Source of the DNA: Sphingobium sp. OAS761
Lineage (GTDB): Bacteria > Pseudomonadota > Alphaproteobacteria > Sphingomonadales > Sphingomonadaceae
Reading direction: 5' to 3'
DNA length: 64,000 nt
NCBI RefSeq assembly: GCF_024168485.1
Contig: NZ_JALJVY010000007.1
Span: 124,001-188,000, forward strand
Under the pieces are notes generated by a model, which was not told the origin of the DNA, ran no database searches, and was given only the letters and a program-made list of their open reading frames with translations. Below, one piece after another: positions 33,035 to 42,600 of the stretch; the first letter of the stretch is position 1, and each line of letters opens with the position of its first letter. The translations under genes and the position numbers were made by a program.

Positions 33035-34165
33035 ATGAAGAGATTATTCGGGTGGATGCCCGGCATCGCAAGCATGGCGCAAGGCCCCTGGGGTGGAAAC
33101 GGCGGCAAGGGCGGCGACGGGCCGGAAGGCAGCGGAGACGGACAGAAGGGCGGCGACGGCGGCCCGCGCAACCCATGGACTCAGCCGGGACGACCGGGCG
33201 GCCAGAAAGGCCCGTCCGCGATCGAGGAACTATTGCGGCGCGGACGTGAAAGTTTCGGCCAGGGCGGCGGCGGCTTTGGCAATTTGCCGCCTCGTCCGGG
33301 GGGAAAGACGCTCTGGCCCGTGGCCATCGGCATTGTCGTGGTGCTGTGGCTGCTGCTGACCAGTTTTCACCGGGTCGGCCCGCAGGAACGCGGCGTTGTC
33401 ACCTTCTTCGGCAAATATAGCCGCACGCTTTCCCCCGGCATCAGCATGACGATGCCCGCTCCGTTCGAAGCAGTCACCACGGTCGATGTCGAGGAAATCC
33501 GGACGATCGATATCGGATCGCTGAGCGCGGAGAGCGAAAATCTGGTGCTGACGGGCGACCAGAACATCATCGATCTGGCCTATTCGGTGCGCTGGAACAT
33601 CCGCAATCCGGAACTGTACCTGTTCCAGCTTTCCGACCCCGATTCGACGGTCAAGGAAGTGGCGGAAAGCGCGATGCGCGCGGTTCTGGCGAGCGTCAGC
33701 CTGGACGACGCGCTGGGTGCCGGTCGCACGACGATCGAGCAGCAGGTCGAACAAAGGATGCAGGAGATATTGGACGGCTACAAGTCGGGCATCCTGATCC
33801 AGGGCGTCGCGATCAAGCAGGCCGATCCGCCGACAGCCGTCAACGATGCGTTCAAGGCGGTGTCGGCGGCGCAGCAGACCGCGCAGACCTACCTCAACGA
33901 AGCGCGCGCCGCCGCGCAGCAGGTGACGGCGAAGGCGCAGGGCGAGGCCGCCGCATTCGACAAGGTGTACGAGCAATATCGCCTGTCACCGGAAGTGACG
34001 CGCCGCCGCATGTATTATGAAACGATGGAAGGCGTGCTGTCGTCCGTCGACAAGACCATCGTGGAGAATGGAAACGTGACGCCCTATCTTCCCCTGCCCG
34101 AACTCAAGCGCAGGGCGCAGGCCGCCCCGGCGACGAGCGGCGGCAATGCGACGGAGGGCCAGTGA
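33035..34165 (+). CDS. hflK: FtsH-regulator band-7 protein HflK
   Basis: 376 aa. A Gly-rich disordered N-terminus of about 85 residues (GGNGGKGGDGPEGSGDGQKG), one membrane helix (TLWPVAIGIVVVLWLLLTSF), then the SPFH/band-7 domain (GVVTFFGKYSRTLSPGISMT) and a coiled-coil tail (TAQTYLNEARAAAQQVTAKA). With HflC it forms a large complex that cages FtsH and limits degradation of membrane proteins. Start ATG 33035 has GAAGGG upstream; the open frame continues upstream only as antisense to mrp. Its stop overlaps the hflC start (TGATG). Confidence 0.95.
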   Translation: MKRLFGWMPGIASMAQGPWGGNGGKGGDGPEGSGDGQKGGDGGPRNPWTQPGRPGGQKGPSAIEELLRRGRESFGQGGGGFGNLPPRPGGKTLWPVAIGIVVVLWLLLTSFHRVGPQERGVVTFFGKYSRTLSPGISMTMPAPFEAVTTVDVEEIRTIDIGSLSAESENLVLTGDQNIIDLAYSVRWNIRNPELYLFQLSDPDSTVKEVAESAMRAVLASVSLDDALGAGRTTIEQQVEQRMQEILDGYKSGILIQGVAIKQADPPTAVNDAFKAVSAAQQTAQTYLNEARAAAQQVTAKAQGEAAAFDKVYEQYRLSPEVTRRRMYYETMEGVLSSVDKTIVENGNVTPYLPLPELKRRAQAAPATSGGNATEGQ

Positions 34166-35013
34166 TGTCCGGTATTTTCCGCCATCCCGTCGCGCTCGCG
34201 CTGATTGCGCTTGTACTGCTGATCATCTTCGGCAGCACCGTCGCCATCGTGCCCGAAACCAAGCAGGGCGTTATCGTCCGCTTCGGCGATCCCAAATATA
34301 TCATCAACCGCTATAATCCGAAGGAAAGCTTCGGCCAGACCGGTGCCGGCGCGATCCTGCGCATGCCGTTCGTCGACCAGATCGTCTGGATCGACAAGCG
34401 CGTGCTGTCGGTGGAGATGGAGCGCCAGCAGGTGCTGTCGACCGACCAGTTGCGCCTTCAGGTCGACGCGTTCGCCCGCTATCGCATCGTAGATCCGCTG
34501 CGCATGTACATCGCGGCTGGCAGTGAGGACCGCGTGTCGGACGCGCTGCGCCCGATCCTGGGTTCGGCGCTGCGCAACGAACTGGGCAAGCGTCCCTTCG
34601 CCGCGCTGCTCAGTCCCGAGCGCGGGCAGGTGATGCAGAATATCGAGACCGGTCTCAACCGCGTCGCGCGCCAATATGGCGCGGAGATCGTCGACGTGCG
34701 GATCAAGCGTGCCGACCTGCCGGACGGCACGCCCCTGGAAAGCGCCTTCACCCGCATGCGCACCGCGCGCGAGCAGGAGGCACTGACCATTCGTGCGCAG
34801 GGCGCGAAGCAGGCGCAGATCATCCGCGCCGAAGCGGATGCCAATGCGGCGCGCATCTATGCGGAAAGCTTTGGCAAGGACCCCGGATTCTATGATTTCT
34901 ACCGGGCCATGCAGAGCTATCGCTACACTTTCTCGCCGGATCGCAGCGGCGAAACCAACATCATCCTGTCTCCGGACAACCAGTTCCTGCGCCAGTTCCA
35001 GGGAGGGCGCTGA
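34165..35013 (+). CDS. hflC: FtsH-regulator band-7 protein HflC
   Basis: 282 aa. An N-terminal membrane helix (VALALIALVLLIIFGSTVAI), the SPFH domain (GVIVRFGDPKYIINRYNPKE, LSTDQLRLQVDAFARYRIVD), and a helical tail (REQEALTIRAQGAKQAQIIR). Partner of HflK in the FtsH-regulating complex at the periplasmic face of the inner membrane. The ATG at 34165 overlaps the hflK stop by one base; a GTG one codon upstream is also possible. Followed 123 nt later by a Do-type protease, the common alphaproteobacterial order. Confidence 0.95.
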   Translation: MSGIFRHPVALALIALVLLIIFGSTVAIVPETKQGVIVRFGDPKYIINRYNPKESFGQTGAGAILRMPFVDQIVWIDKRVLSVEMERQQVLSTDQLRLQVDAFARYRIVDPLRMYIAAGSEDRVSDALRPILGSALRNELGKRPFAALLSPERGQVMQNIETGLNRVARQYGAEIVDVRIKRADLPDGTPLESAFTRMRTAREQEALTIRAQGAKQAQIIRAEADANAARIYAESFGKDPGFYDFYRAMQSYRYTFSPDRSGETNIILSPDNQFLRQFQGGR

Positions 35014-35136
35014 ACCGAAACGGGATCATTACGGAACCAGCGTCATTCAATGAGGGTTAAGACTGCGCGGCGCATGTCAGGGCTTCCTTGAGAGTCCCGC
35101 CTTCCATTCCCTGAAGATCAGAGAGGACCGTCACGA

Positions 35137-36633
35137 GTGCGTTACGCTTATGCTATTACCGGCGCCCTGCTGCTTGGCGGCACCGCCATCGCCGTCACTT
35201 CCAGCCCCTATGTCGGCGCGCAGGTCGCCCAGAATGAAGGGCTGACCGCCGCAGCCCCCGCAGGCGCGCCAGCCAGTCTGGCCGACATGGTGGAAAAGCT
35301 CCAACCCGCGGTGGTCAATATTTCGACCAAGCAGCGCGTTCAGGTGCAGAACCCGTTTGCGGGGACTCCCTTCGGCGAATTGTTCGGCCAAGGGCAGCCC
35401 CAGACCCGTCAGGCGCAGTCGCTCGGTTCCGGCTTCATCATTTCGGCCGACGGCTATATCGTCACCAACAATCACGTCGTGTCGGCCGGTGCCGAAGGCG
35501 CGAGCGTGGATTCGATCACGGTCACGCTCACGAACCGCGAAGAATATACCGCCAAGCTGGTCGGCCGCGATCCGGCGACCGACATCGCGGTGCTGAAGAT
35601 AGAAGCCAAGAAGCCCCTTCCCTTCGTCAAGTTCGGCGACAGCAACAAGGCACGCGTGGGCGACTGGGTGGTTGCGATCGGCAACCCGTTCGCCCTGTCC
35701 GGCACAGTGACGGCGGGCATTATTTCCGCCCTGCATCGCGGCACCGGCGGCACCTACGACAAGTTCATCCAGACCGACGCGTCGATCAACCAGGGCAACT
35801 CCGGCGGCCCGATGTTCGACATGCGCGGCAACGTGATCGGCATCAACAGCCAGATCCTCTCGCCGTCGGGCGGCAATGTCGGCATCGGCTTCGCCATCCC
35901 GTCGGAACAGGCGGCGCCGATCGTCACGACCCTGATGAAGGGGCAGACGGTCAAGCGCGGCTATCTGGGCGTGCAGATCAGCCCGCTGGGCGACGATCTG
36001 GCAGACTCGCTCGGCCTGCCCAAGAATAGCGGCGAGTTCATCCAGGGTGTCGAGCCGGGCAAGGGCGCCGACAAGGCCGGGATCAAGGCGGGCGACGTGA
36101 TCGTCAGCGTGAACGGCCAGGAAGTGAACCCGGACCAGAACCTGTCGTCGATCGTCGCGAGCCAGCCGATCGGGTCGAAGGTGCCGATCGTCCTGATCCG
36201 CAACGGCCAGAGGATGACCGTCAGCGCGACCGTAGGCGAACGCCCTCCGGAGGACGAACTCAACAGTTTCGCCCAGAGCCAGGACGATGACGATTTCAAC
36301 AGCCAGCAGCAGGCGCCCGGCAAGGCCGCCGAGCAGTCGCTGGGGATCGCCGCAATTCCGCTGACGCCGGGCATCGTCCGGCAACTCGGCGTACCGGCGG
36401 ACACGCGCGGGATCGTCATTACGGCCGTCGACGGTTCCACCGATGCCGGCGCCAAGGGCCTGCGGCGGGGCGATGTCATCCTGAGCGCGAATAACCGCCC
36501 GGTCACAACGCAGGCGGAACTGGATGCGCAGGTCAAGGCTGTCGCCTCGCAGGGCCGCAACGCCATCCTGCTCCAGGTGTTGCGCCGGGGACAGCCGGCC
36601 CTGTTCCTGCCGATTCGTCTGCGGGACAAATAG
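35137..36633 (+). CDS. Do/DegP-family periplasmic serine protease
   Basis: 498 aa from a GTG start with AGAGGA upstream. Signal peptide (cut near residue 25-30), trypsin-like domain with His in TNNHVVSAGAEG, Asp in DPATDIAVLKIEA and Ser in NQGNSGGPMFDMRG, then two PDZ domains (RGYLGVQISPLGDDLADSLG; TRGIVITAVDGSTDAGAKGL). It degrades or refolds damaged envelope proteins. DegP, DegQ and MucD cannot be told apart here. It forms a membrane-quality-control group with hflK and hflC. Confidence 0.94.
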   Translation: MRYAYAITGALLLGGTAIAVTSSPYVGAQVAQNEGLTAAAPAGAPASLADMVEKLQPAVVNISTKQRVQVQNPFAGTPFGELFGQGQPQTRQAQSLGSGFIISADGYIVTNNHVVSAGAEGASVDSITVTLTNREEYTAKLVGRDPATDIAVLKIEAKKPLPFVKFGDSNKARVGDWVVAIGNPFALSGTVTAGIISALHRGTGGTYDKFIQTDASINQGNSGGPMFDMRGNVIGINSQILSPSGGNVGIGFAIPSEQAAPIVTTLMKGQTVKRGYLGVQISPLGDDLADSLGLPKNSGEFIQGVEPGKGADKAGIKAGDVIVSVNGQEVNPDQNLSSIVASQPIGSKVPIVLIRNGQRMTVSATVGERPPEDELNSFAQSQDDDDFNSQQQAPGKAAEQSLGIAAIPLTPGIVRQLGVPADTRGIVITAVDGSTDAGAKGLRRGDVILSANNRPVTTQAELDAQVKAVASQGRNAILLQVLRRGQPALFLPIRLRDK

Positions 36634-36681
36634 GCGCCATGCTGCCATCGCGCTTGCGGGACAGGCAGCGCGAAGATTATG

Positions 36682-36720
36682 CCGTCATTCCCGCAATCGT
36701 GGGAATGACGGTTTTCTTTT
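36682..36720 (+). terminator. intrinsic terminator after the Do protease gene
   Basis: Inverted repeat CCGTCATTCCC/GGGAATGACGG (11 perfect pairs, extendable through the loop GCAATCGT) followed by TTTTCTTTT. It sits 48 nt past the protease stop and 18 nt before the ATG region of the next gene, so it separates the two transcripts. The arm resembles the dispersed GTCATTCCCGC repeats common in proteobacteria. Confidence 0.85.
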
Positions 36721-36738
36721 GTGGGGAAGGTCGGGACG

Positions 36739-38349
36739 ATGGCTGAAGGCATTTTCATCGGGCTGGGTGCGCCTGAAAAGGATGGCGGGATACCGCAATA
36801 TCTGAACCTGCGCCGTGCCAATCGCCACGGGTTGATCGCGGGAGCGACCGGCACGGGCAAGACGGTCACCCTGCAAGGCCTTGCCGAAAGTTTCTCGTCA
36901 CTGGGCGTTCCGGTATTCCTCGCCGATGTCAAAGGCGACCTGGCCGGCATTTCCATGGCCGGTTCCCCTACCGCGAAGAATGCCGACAAGCTGGTGGCGC
37001 GCGCAAACGAGATCGGCCTTGCCGATTATAGCTATTCCGACAACCCCGCCATTTTCTGGGACCTCTATGGGCAACAGGGGCATCCGATCCGCACCACCGT
37101 CAGCGAGATGGGTCCGCTGTTGCTGGCACGGCTGATGGGCCTGAACGACACGCAGGAGGGCGTCCTGTCGATCGCCTTCAAATATGCCGACGAGGAAGGG
37201 CTGCTGCTGCTCGACCTGGGCGATCTTCAGGCGATGCTGGCTCATTGCGCGGACAATGCCGATAGCCTGTCCGCCCGTTACGGCAATGTCACCAAGGCCA
37301 GCGTCGGCGCGATCCAGCGGCAGTTGCTGCAACTCGAAAGTCAGGGCGGCGACCATTTCTTCGGCGAACCCGCTCTCGATATCCACGATTTCCTGCAAGT
37401 CGACGAAAAGGGGCGCGGTTATGTGAATATCCTGGCCGCCGACAAGCTGATGCAGAGCCCCAAGCTCTATGGGACTTTCCTGCTCTGGCTGCTGTCCGAA
37501 CTGTTCGAGACGCTTCCGGAAACGGGCGATCCGGACAAGCCTCGGCTCGTATTCTTCTTCGACGAGGCCCATCTGCTGTTCGACGATGCGCCAAAGGCAC
37601 TGACCGACAAGATCGAGCAGGTGGTGCGGCTGATCCGGTCCAAGGGCGTCGGCGTCTATTTCGTGACCCAGAACCCGATCGATATTCCGGAGGATGTCGC
37701 GGGACAATTGGGCAATCGCGTGCAGCACGCGCTGCGCGCCTTTACCCCGCGCGACCAGCGGGCGATCAAGGCGGCGGCCGAAACCTTCCGCATCAATCCG
37801 GAGCTGGACGTTGCCACGGCGATCACCGAGCTCAAGGTCGGCGAGGCGCTGGTATCGCTGCTTCAGGAGGATGGATCGCCCGGCATCGTGCAGCGCACGC
37901 TGATCGCCCCGCCCCGCTCGCGGCTGGGGCCGGTCGAGCCGAAGGAGCGCGCGATCATCCAGTCCATATCGCCCTGCGCCGGCAAATATGACGCCGCCGT
38001 CGACCGCGAGTCCGCGGAAGAGATACTGGCAGCGCGCGCGGATGCGGCAGCGGCCGCCGCTCAGGTGGCGAAAGCCCAGGCGGAAGCCGACAAGACCGCC
38101 GCCGCACAAGCCAAGGCGGAGGCCCGGCAGCGCGAGGCGGATCTGAAGCGGCAGGCCCGGGAAGCGGCCAAACCGTCGACATTAGACAGGGCGGTCCAGT
38201 CGGCGACACGGTCGGCGGCATCGTCGGTCGGGCGGCAGGTAGCCAACGAAATCGGCCGGGCGGTCTTTGGTGGGTCGTCGCGCCGCAAGTCATCCGGCGG
38301 GATCGCGGGGCAACTTGTGCGCGGCATATTGGGCAGCCTGTTCAAATAG
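36739..38349 (+). CDS. HerA-like/DUF853 ATPase
   Basis: 536 aa. Walker A in [20 protein letters not shown] and Walker B in [20 protein letters not shown], with the arginine-finger region [20 protein letters not shown]. The family (formerly DUF853) is related to HerA/FtsK DNA-translocating ATPases; its cellular role is not defined. The C-terminal ~110 residues are Ala/Lys/Arg-rich coiled coil ([20 protein letters not shown]) ending in an amphipathic [19 protein letters not shown] 36739 is favoured by GGGAAGG. A terminator immediately upstream means it must have its own promoter close by or depend on read-through. Confidence 0.9.
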   Translation: MAEGIFIGLGAPEKDGGIPQYLNLRRANRHGLIAGATGTGKTVTLQGLAESFSSLGVPVFLADVKGDLAGISMAGSPTAKNADKLVARANEIGLADYSYSDNPAIFWDLYGQQGHPIRTTVSEMGPLLLARLMGLNDTQEGVLSIAFKYADEEGLLLLDLGDLQAMLAHCADNADSLSARYGNVTKASVGAIQRQLLQLESQGGDHFFGEPALDIHDFLQVDEKGRGYVNILAADKLMQSPKLYGTFLLWLLSELFETLPETGDPDKPRLVFFFDEAHLLFDDAPKALTDKIEQVVRLIRSKGVGVYFVTQNPIDIPEDVAGQLGNRVQHALRAFTPRDQRAIKAAAETFRINPELDVATAITELKVGEALVSLLQEDGSPGIVQRTLIAPPRSRLGPVEPKERAIIQSISPCAGKYDAAVDRESAEEILAARADAAAAAAQVAKAQAEADKTAAAQAKAEARQREADLKRQAREAAKPSTLDRAVQSATRSAASSVGRQVANEIGRAVFGGSSRRKSSGGIAGQLVRGILGSLFK

Positions 38350-38385
38350 GATATGGGTTGGCGGCCGGCAGGGAGGCGGCGGATC

Positions 38386-38778
38386 ATGAAGAGAATCATG
38401 TTCTGGACAGGGGCACTATTGGTCGCGGGACCCGTCCATGCGCAGGCAGTTATTGATCCTCATGATGTGATAGGCGCCGCCATCGCCAGCGATATCGTGC
38501 AGGACCGGCAGGCGCAGCGAGATGCGCGGCGCGCGCCCTATCTTCCGACGAGTTATGGACCGATCGACAGCGCCGACGCTGCAAGCCGGGCCTGTGCCGC
38601 GAAGGCAGGGGCGCAGGCGGGCCCGGGCGCGATGTTGCTGGGCCCGGCCCGGGCCAGGAGCATGTCTACCGGCTGGGAAGTCGAGGGCGTGGTCGGCTGG
38701 AAGAATGGCGGCGAGAGGGTGCCCTTCGTCTGTTCGGTACGCAACGGGTCGGTCAGCGGGATTTTGCTGCGGCGGTAG
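38386..38778 (+). CDS. small exported protein of unknown function
   Basis: 130 aa. Signal peptide (MKRIMFWTGALLVAGPVHAQ, cleavage after AQA). The mature part has two cysteines (SRACAAKAG and PFVCSVRNG) that could form a disulfide and ends VSGILLRR. No family recognised beyond similar small sphingomonad periplasmic proteins. GGAGG ribosome site before the ATG at 38386. It lies 36 nt downstream of the HerA-like gene, so the two may share a transcript. Confidence 0.7.
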   Translation: MKRIMFWTGALLVAGPVHAQAVIDPHDVIGAAIASDIVQDRQAQRDARRAPYLPTSYGPIDSADAASRACAAKAGAQAGPGAMLLGPARARSMSTGWEVEGVVGWKNGGERVPFVCSVRNGSVSGILLRR

Positions 38779-38781
38779 GGA

Positions 38782-38803
38782 TTCATAATCGTGCGATTAT
38801 GAA
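38782..38803. promoter_or_regulatory. perfect 10-bp inverted repeat, operator-like
   Basis: TTCATAATCG-TG-CGATTATGAA, two perfect 10-bp arms around a two-base centre, 3 nt after the small exported gene and about 180 nt before the MFS gene. The short centre and lack of a U-run argue against a terminator and for a dimeric regulator site. Confidence 0.5.
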
Positions 38804-38981
38804 AATTCTGCCCGGTGCGATCACGGCACGCGACGCGCCGATCGCGTGACACCTTGAGCGTGCGTTTCTTCTCACTCTGCTCGAAGCACAAAGATGCGCG
38901 TGCTGCCCACACGGAGCATGCCACGCATCCGACCGGAAAACGACCGTTGCCGCCCCATCACCGCCCCGCTAAAGCGCGGAC

Positions 38982-40289
38982 ATGCATACGCCCGACGACG
39001 ATCCCCGCCATCCACTGCGAATAGCCAATTTCCGGGCCTATCTGGTCGGCCGGCTAAGCGCGGTGCTGGCCCAATATGCGATGATGATCGTACTGGGATG
39101 GCAGGCCTACAATATCGCGCGTGAAACCATGTCGACGGCGCAGTCCGCGGCGCAGCTGGGCCTGATCGGGCTGGCGCAGTTCCTGCCGCTCTTCTTTCTC
39201 ACCCCTGTCACCGGATGGGTCGCGGACCATTTCGACCGGCGCAAGATCACGCGCATCACGCTGACCCTGCTGACGATATCGTCGGGACTGCTGGCCTTCG
39301 CGACCTACGAAGGCTGGGTCAGCCTGCCCCTGATATTCGGCATCGCAGTGATCGTCGGGATCGCCCGAGCGTTCAACGGGCCGGCCTATGGCGCGCTGGC
39401 ACCCAATCTGGTGCCGCCCAAGGTGCTGCCCAACGCCATCGCCATTTCCAGCGTAGCCTGGCAGACGGGCATGATCGCAGGGCCTGCGCTGGGCGGTTAC
39501 GCCTATGCGGCAACGCCCTGGGGGGCCTATGCGCTGGCGGCGAGCCTTTACGCGGTCGCACTGGCCGGGATGATGCTGATCGGCCCGGTGCCGCAGCCGC
39601 CACGCGATACCAGCCGCCACCCGATCCGCCAGATGATCGACGGGTTCCGCTATGTCCGGGGTAACCGGCTGGTGCTGGCGACGATCACGCTGGATCTGTT
39701 TGCCGTGCTGCTGGCAGGCGCGACCGCCCTGCTGCCGGTTTATGCCCGCGACATATTGCATGTCGGATCGGCCGGGCTCGGCCATCTGGCGGCTGCACCC
39801 GCGATCGGCGCCGCTACCATGGCGCTATGGTTTTCCGTGAAGCCGATGAAGACCGAGGTCGGGTTGAAGATGCTGGGCGCGGTCATCCTGTTCGGTCTGG
39901 CGACCATCGTTTTCGGCAGCACCGCCTTCCTGCCGCGCGGCATCGCCATGGAGGTCGGGATCGGCGCGCTGGTCATATTGGGCGGGGCCGACATGGTATC
40001 GGTTTTCGTCCGTCAGTCGCTGGTCCAGCTCCATACGCCCGATGCCATGCGCGGACGCGTGTCCAGCCTGTCGCAGCTGACCATTTCCGCGTCGAACGAA
40101 CTGGGCGAGGCGGAATCCGGTTTCCTGGCGGCGCTGGTCGGTCCGGTACCGGCTGTCATCGGCGGCGGGATCGGTGCTATCATCATCACCATCCTCTGGG
40201 CCAGACTCTTTCCCGAACTGCGCCTTGCGCGGACCTTCGACCCACCCGACATAAGGGCGGCGGACCACAATCAGGAGACGGCGAAATGA
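38982..40289 (+). CDS. MFS transporter, EntS-like group
   Basis: 435 aa, twelve predicted membrane helices. The MFS motif-A loop follows helix 2 ([20 protein letters not shown]) and helix-8 region [20 protein letters not shown] opens the second half. Overall it resembles the MFS_3/enterobactin-exporter-like group. The substrate is not evident. Its TGA overlaps the cysK ATG (ATGA), so expression is coupled to cysteine synthesis, which hints at export of a thiol or amino-acid-related compound; that link is speculative. Confidence 0.9.
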   Translation: MHTPDDDPRHPLRIANFRAYLVGRLSAVLAQYAMMIVLGWQAYNIARETMSTAQSAAQLGLIGLAQFLPLFFLTPVTGWVADHFDRRKITRITLTLLTISSGLLAFATYEGWVSLPLIFGIAVIVGIARAFNGPAYGALAPNLVPPKVLPNAIAISSVAWQTGMIAGPALGGYAYAATPWGAYALAASLYAVALAGMMLIGPVPQPPRDTSRHPIRQMIDGFRYVRGNRLVLATITLDLFAVLLAGATALLPVYARDILHVGSAGLGHLAAAPAIGAATMALWFSVKPMKTEVGLKMLGAVILFGLATIVFGSTAFLPRGIAMEVGIGALVILGGADMVSVFVRQSLVQLHTPDAMRGRVSSLSQLTISASNELGEAESGFLAALVGPVPAVIGGGIGAIIITILWARLFPELRLARTFDPPDIRAADHNQETAK

Positions 40290-41215
40290 AAGTTGCCAAT
40301 ATTCTCGAAACCATCGGAAGCACGCCGCACGTCCGCATGAGCCGGCTGTTTGGCGACCTGTCCGAAGGCACCGAAGTGTGGATCAAGTCCGAACGCGCCA
40401 ATCCGGGCGGATCGATCAAGGACCGTATCGCGCTCGCCATGATCGAGGCGGCAGAGGCTTCGGGCGAATTGACGCCTGGCGGCACCATCATCGAACCGAC
40501 ATCGGGCAATACGGGCGTGGGCCTGGCGATGGTGGCGGCGGTCAAGGGATACAAGCTGGTCCTCGTCATGCCCGAAAGCATGTCGATCGAGCGCCGGCGA
40601 CTGATGCTCGCCTATGGCGCCAGCTTCGACCTCACGCCGCGCGAAAAGGGCATGAAGGGCGCGATCGAACGCGCGCTGGAACTGGTGGCGCAAACACCCG
40701 GCAGCTGGATGCCGCAACAGTTTGAAAATCCGGCCAATGTCGACGCCCACATCCGCACGACCGGACAGGAAATCATCGCCGATTTCGCCGAAGCGCCGAT
40801 CGACATGCTGATCACCGGCGTGGGGACCGGCGGGCATATTACCGGCACAGCGCAGGTTCTGAAACAGGCCTGGCCCGCACTGAAGGTCTATGCCGTCGAA
40901 CCGACCTTGTCGCCCGTGATCAGCGGCGGCCAGCCGGGCCCGCACCCCATACAAGGCATCGGTGCCGGCTTCATCCCGGCCAATCTGCACACCCAGTTGC
41001 TGGATGGCGTCATTCAGGTCGACCCCGCCGACGCGAAGGAATATGCGCGCCGGGCGGCACGGGAAGAAGGCATGCTCGTGGGCATCTCCTCCGGCGCCAC
41101 GCTTGCGGCGATTGCGCAAAAGGCGAAGGATGCGCCGGCCGGAACACGGATATTGGGTTTCAACTACGATACCGGCGAACGCTATCTGTCCGTACCCGAT
41201 TTTCTGCCTGAATAG
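40286..41215 (+). CDS. cysK: cysteine synthase A (O-acetylserine sulfhydrylase)
   Basis: 309 aa, PLP fold type II. PLP lysine in [19 protein letters not shown], substrate loop [15 protein letters not shown], phosphate-binding [16 protein letters not shown], and the [10 protein letters not shown] block. It makes cysteine from O-acetylserine and sulfide in the cytoplasm. The ATG at 40286 overlaps the MFS stop by 4 nt and follows CAGGAG. No cysE nearby. The length and motifs fit CysK rather than CysM. Confidence 0.95.
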   Translation: MKVANILETIGSTPHVRMSRLFGDLSEGTEVWIKSERANPGGSIKDRIALAMIEAAEASGELTPGGTIIEPTSGNTGVGLAMVAAVKGYKLVLVMPESMSIERRRLMLAYGASFDLTPREKGMKGAIERALELVAQTPGSWMPQQFENPANVDAHIRTTGQEIIADFAEAPIDMLITGVGTGGHITGTAQVLKQAWPALKVYAVEPTLSPVISGGQPGPHPIQGIGAGFIPANLHTQLLDGVIQVDPADAKEYARRAAREEGMLVGISSGATLAAIAQKAKDAPAGTRILGFNYDTGERYLSVPDFLPE

Positions 41216-41233
41216 GGCGGCGGACGGATCTTC

Positions 41234-42562
41234 GTGAGCCGAAGCGAACGCGCGCATCCTTTCGCCTGGATTATATGGGCGCTGATATTGCTGGGCGTAC
41301 CCATGGGCGTCGCGGCATGGGACACGCGCGCCGGGCCTTCGCGGAACCGTACCGCGTTCGCGCCCGTGGCGGCGGCACTGGCGCGAAAGCCGCGGACACC
41401 GCCGCCGCCGGTGGAACCCGTGGAAATATACAGCCTGGACCGCGACCAGGCCCGGGCGGTGAATGCGGCCATTCCCTTTTCCAGATTGCCGAACCCGGCA
41501 GCCCGGCCCTTCGTCTTTTCGGGGTCCGAGACAGATCTGGCGCGTGCGACAGACTGCCTGGCGGCGGCGGTGCTCTATGAGGCCGGAGATGATGCCAAGG
41601 GCGAGGAGGCCGTGGCGCAAGTCGTGCTGAACCGCGTTCGTCACCCCGCCTTCCCCAAGACGGTATGCGGCGTCGTGTTTCAGGGACAGGAACGCCGAAC
41701 CGGGTGCCAGTTTACCTTCACCTGCGACGGCGCCCTGGCGCGAACGCCCTCAACCGGCGCATGGGACCGCGCGCGCGACATCGCGAAGGGCGCGCTGGCG
41801 GGCAAGGTCGACCGGGTCGTCGGTCTTGCCACCCATTATCATACCGATTGGGTCGTGCCCTATTGGAGCGGCAGCCTGGACAAGATTGCCGCGGTGGACA
41901 CGCATCTCTTCTTCCGCTGGCGCGGCTGGTGGGGCACGCCACCGGCCTTTCGCCTGGCGCGCGCGAATGGCGAACCGCTGATCGGCCGGATCGCGCGATT
42001 GTCCGCGGCGCATCAGGGGGCAGGTGACGATGCCATCGGCGAGGGAGCCTATGCGCCCGGCGCCACGCCAGCCGCCGCCGCGCTCGCCGCCCGGCCGAAG
42101 CAGGCAATCGGCGAGGACATGCTGGGCAGGACCGTGGCCGGCGTGAAGATCGCGGTCCTCGGCCCCGACGGCAAGAGCTTCCTGGTCGAGCTGCCGGACG
42201 GCGGGTCGTCCGACCGCTGGCCAGCATTGGCCCAAACCTTTTGCGCGGGTCGGCCGACATGCCGGATCATGGCCTGGCGGAAGGGGACGACGCCGACGAA
42301 ACTGCCCTTGAGCGACACGGAATTGAGCCGGATGAGCTTTGCCTACATTCACGACACGGCGAGCGGGCTGCAACGCGCCCTGTGGAATTGCGATCAGACG
42401 CCGCGCCCGGCCAAGGCGCAATGCATGCGCGACCGGACGCCCGCCGCCGCCCCTGCTCCTTCGGCGACGCCGGATGCGGCGCTGAGCGGCGTTCGGCGCA
42501 AGGAGCGGTTCGAAACGGTGCGGATCACGCCACCGGATGCGCCGCGCGCGCGGGCTCCCTAG
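41234..42562 (+). CDS. SleB-type cell-wall hydrolase with membrane anchor
   Basis: 442 aa from a GTG start. An N-terminal membrane helix (FAWIIWALILLGVPMGVAAW), a Pro-rich linker, then a Hydrolase_2/SleB catalytic domain (about 100-220) with the Glu in LAAAVLYEAGDDAKGEEAVA and NRVRHPAFPKTVCGVVFQG. The C-terminal ~190 residues are a separate domain without recognised family (GRTVAGVKIAVLGPDGKSFL). It probably cleaves peptidoglycan during growth or separation. It starts 18 nt after cysK, likely the same transcript. Confidence 0.87.
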   Translation: MSRSERAHPFAWIIWALILLGVPMGVAAWDTRAGPSRNRTAFAPVAAALARKPRTPPPPVEPVEIYSLDRDQARAVNAAIPFSRLPNPAARPFVFSGSETDLARATDCLAAAVLYEAGDDAKGEEAVAQVVLNRVRHPAFPKTVCGVVFQGQERRTGCQFTFTCDGALARTPSTGAWDRARDIAKGALAGKVDRVVGLATHYHTDWVVPYWSGSLDKIAAVDTHLFFRWRGWWGTPPAFRLARANGEPLIGRIARLSAAHQGAGDDAIGEGAYAPGATPAAAALAARPKQAIGEDMLGRTVAGVKIAVLGPDGKSFLVELPDGGSSDRWPALAQTFCAGRPTCRIMAWRKGTTPTKLPLSDTELSRMSFAYIHDTASGLQRALWNCDQTPRPAKAQCMRDRTPAAAPAPSATPDAALSGVRRKERFETVRITPPDAPRARAP

Positions 42563-42600
42563 TCGGCCGCACCGGTCCGACAGCCGACACCGAAGGCCCC

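Noticed and set aside
36682..36711. REP-like mobile repeat
   Set aside because: The GTCATTCCC arm resembles dispersed repeats, but with the T-rich tail right after a stop codon an intrinsic terminator explains it; a single copy is seen here.
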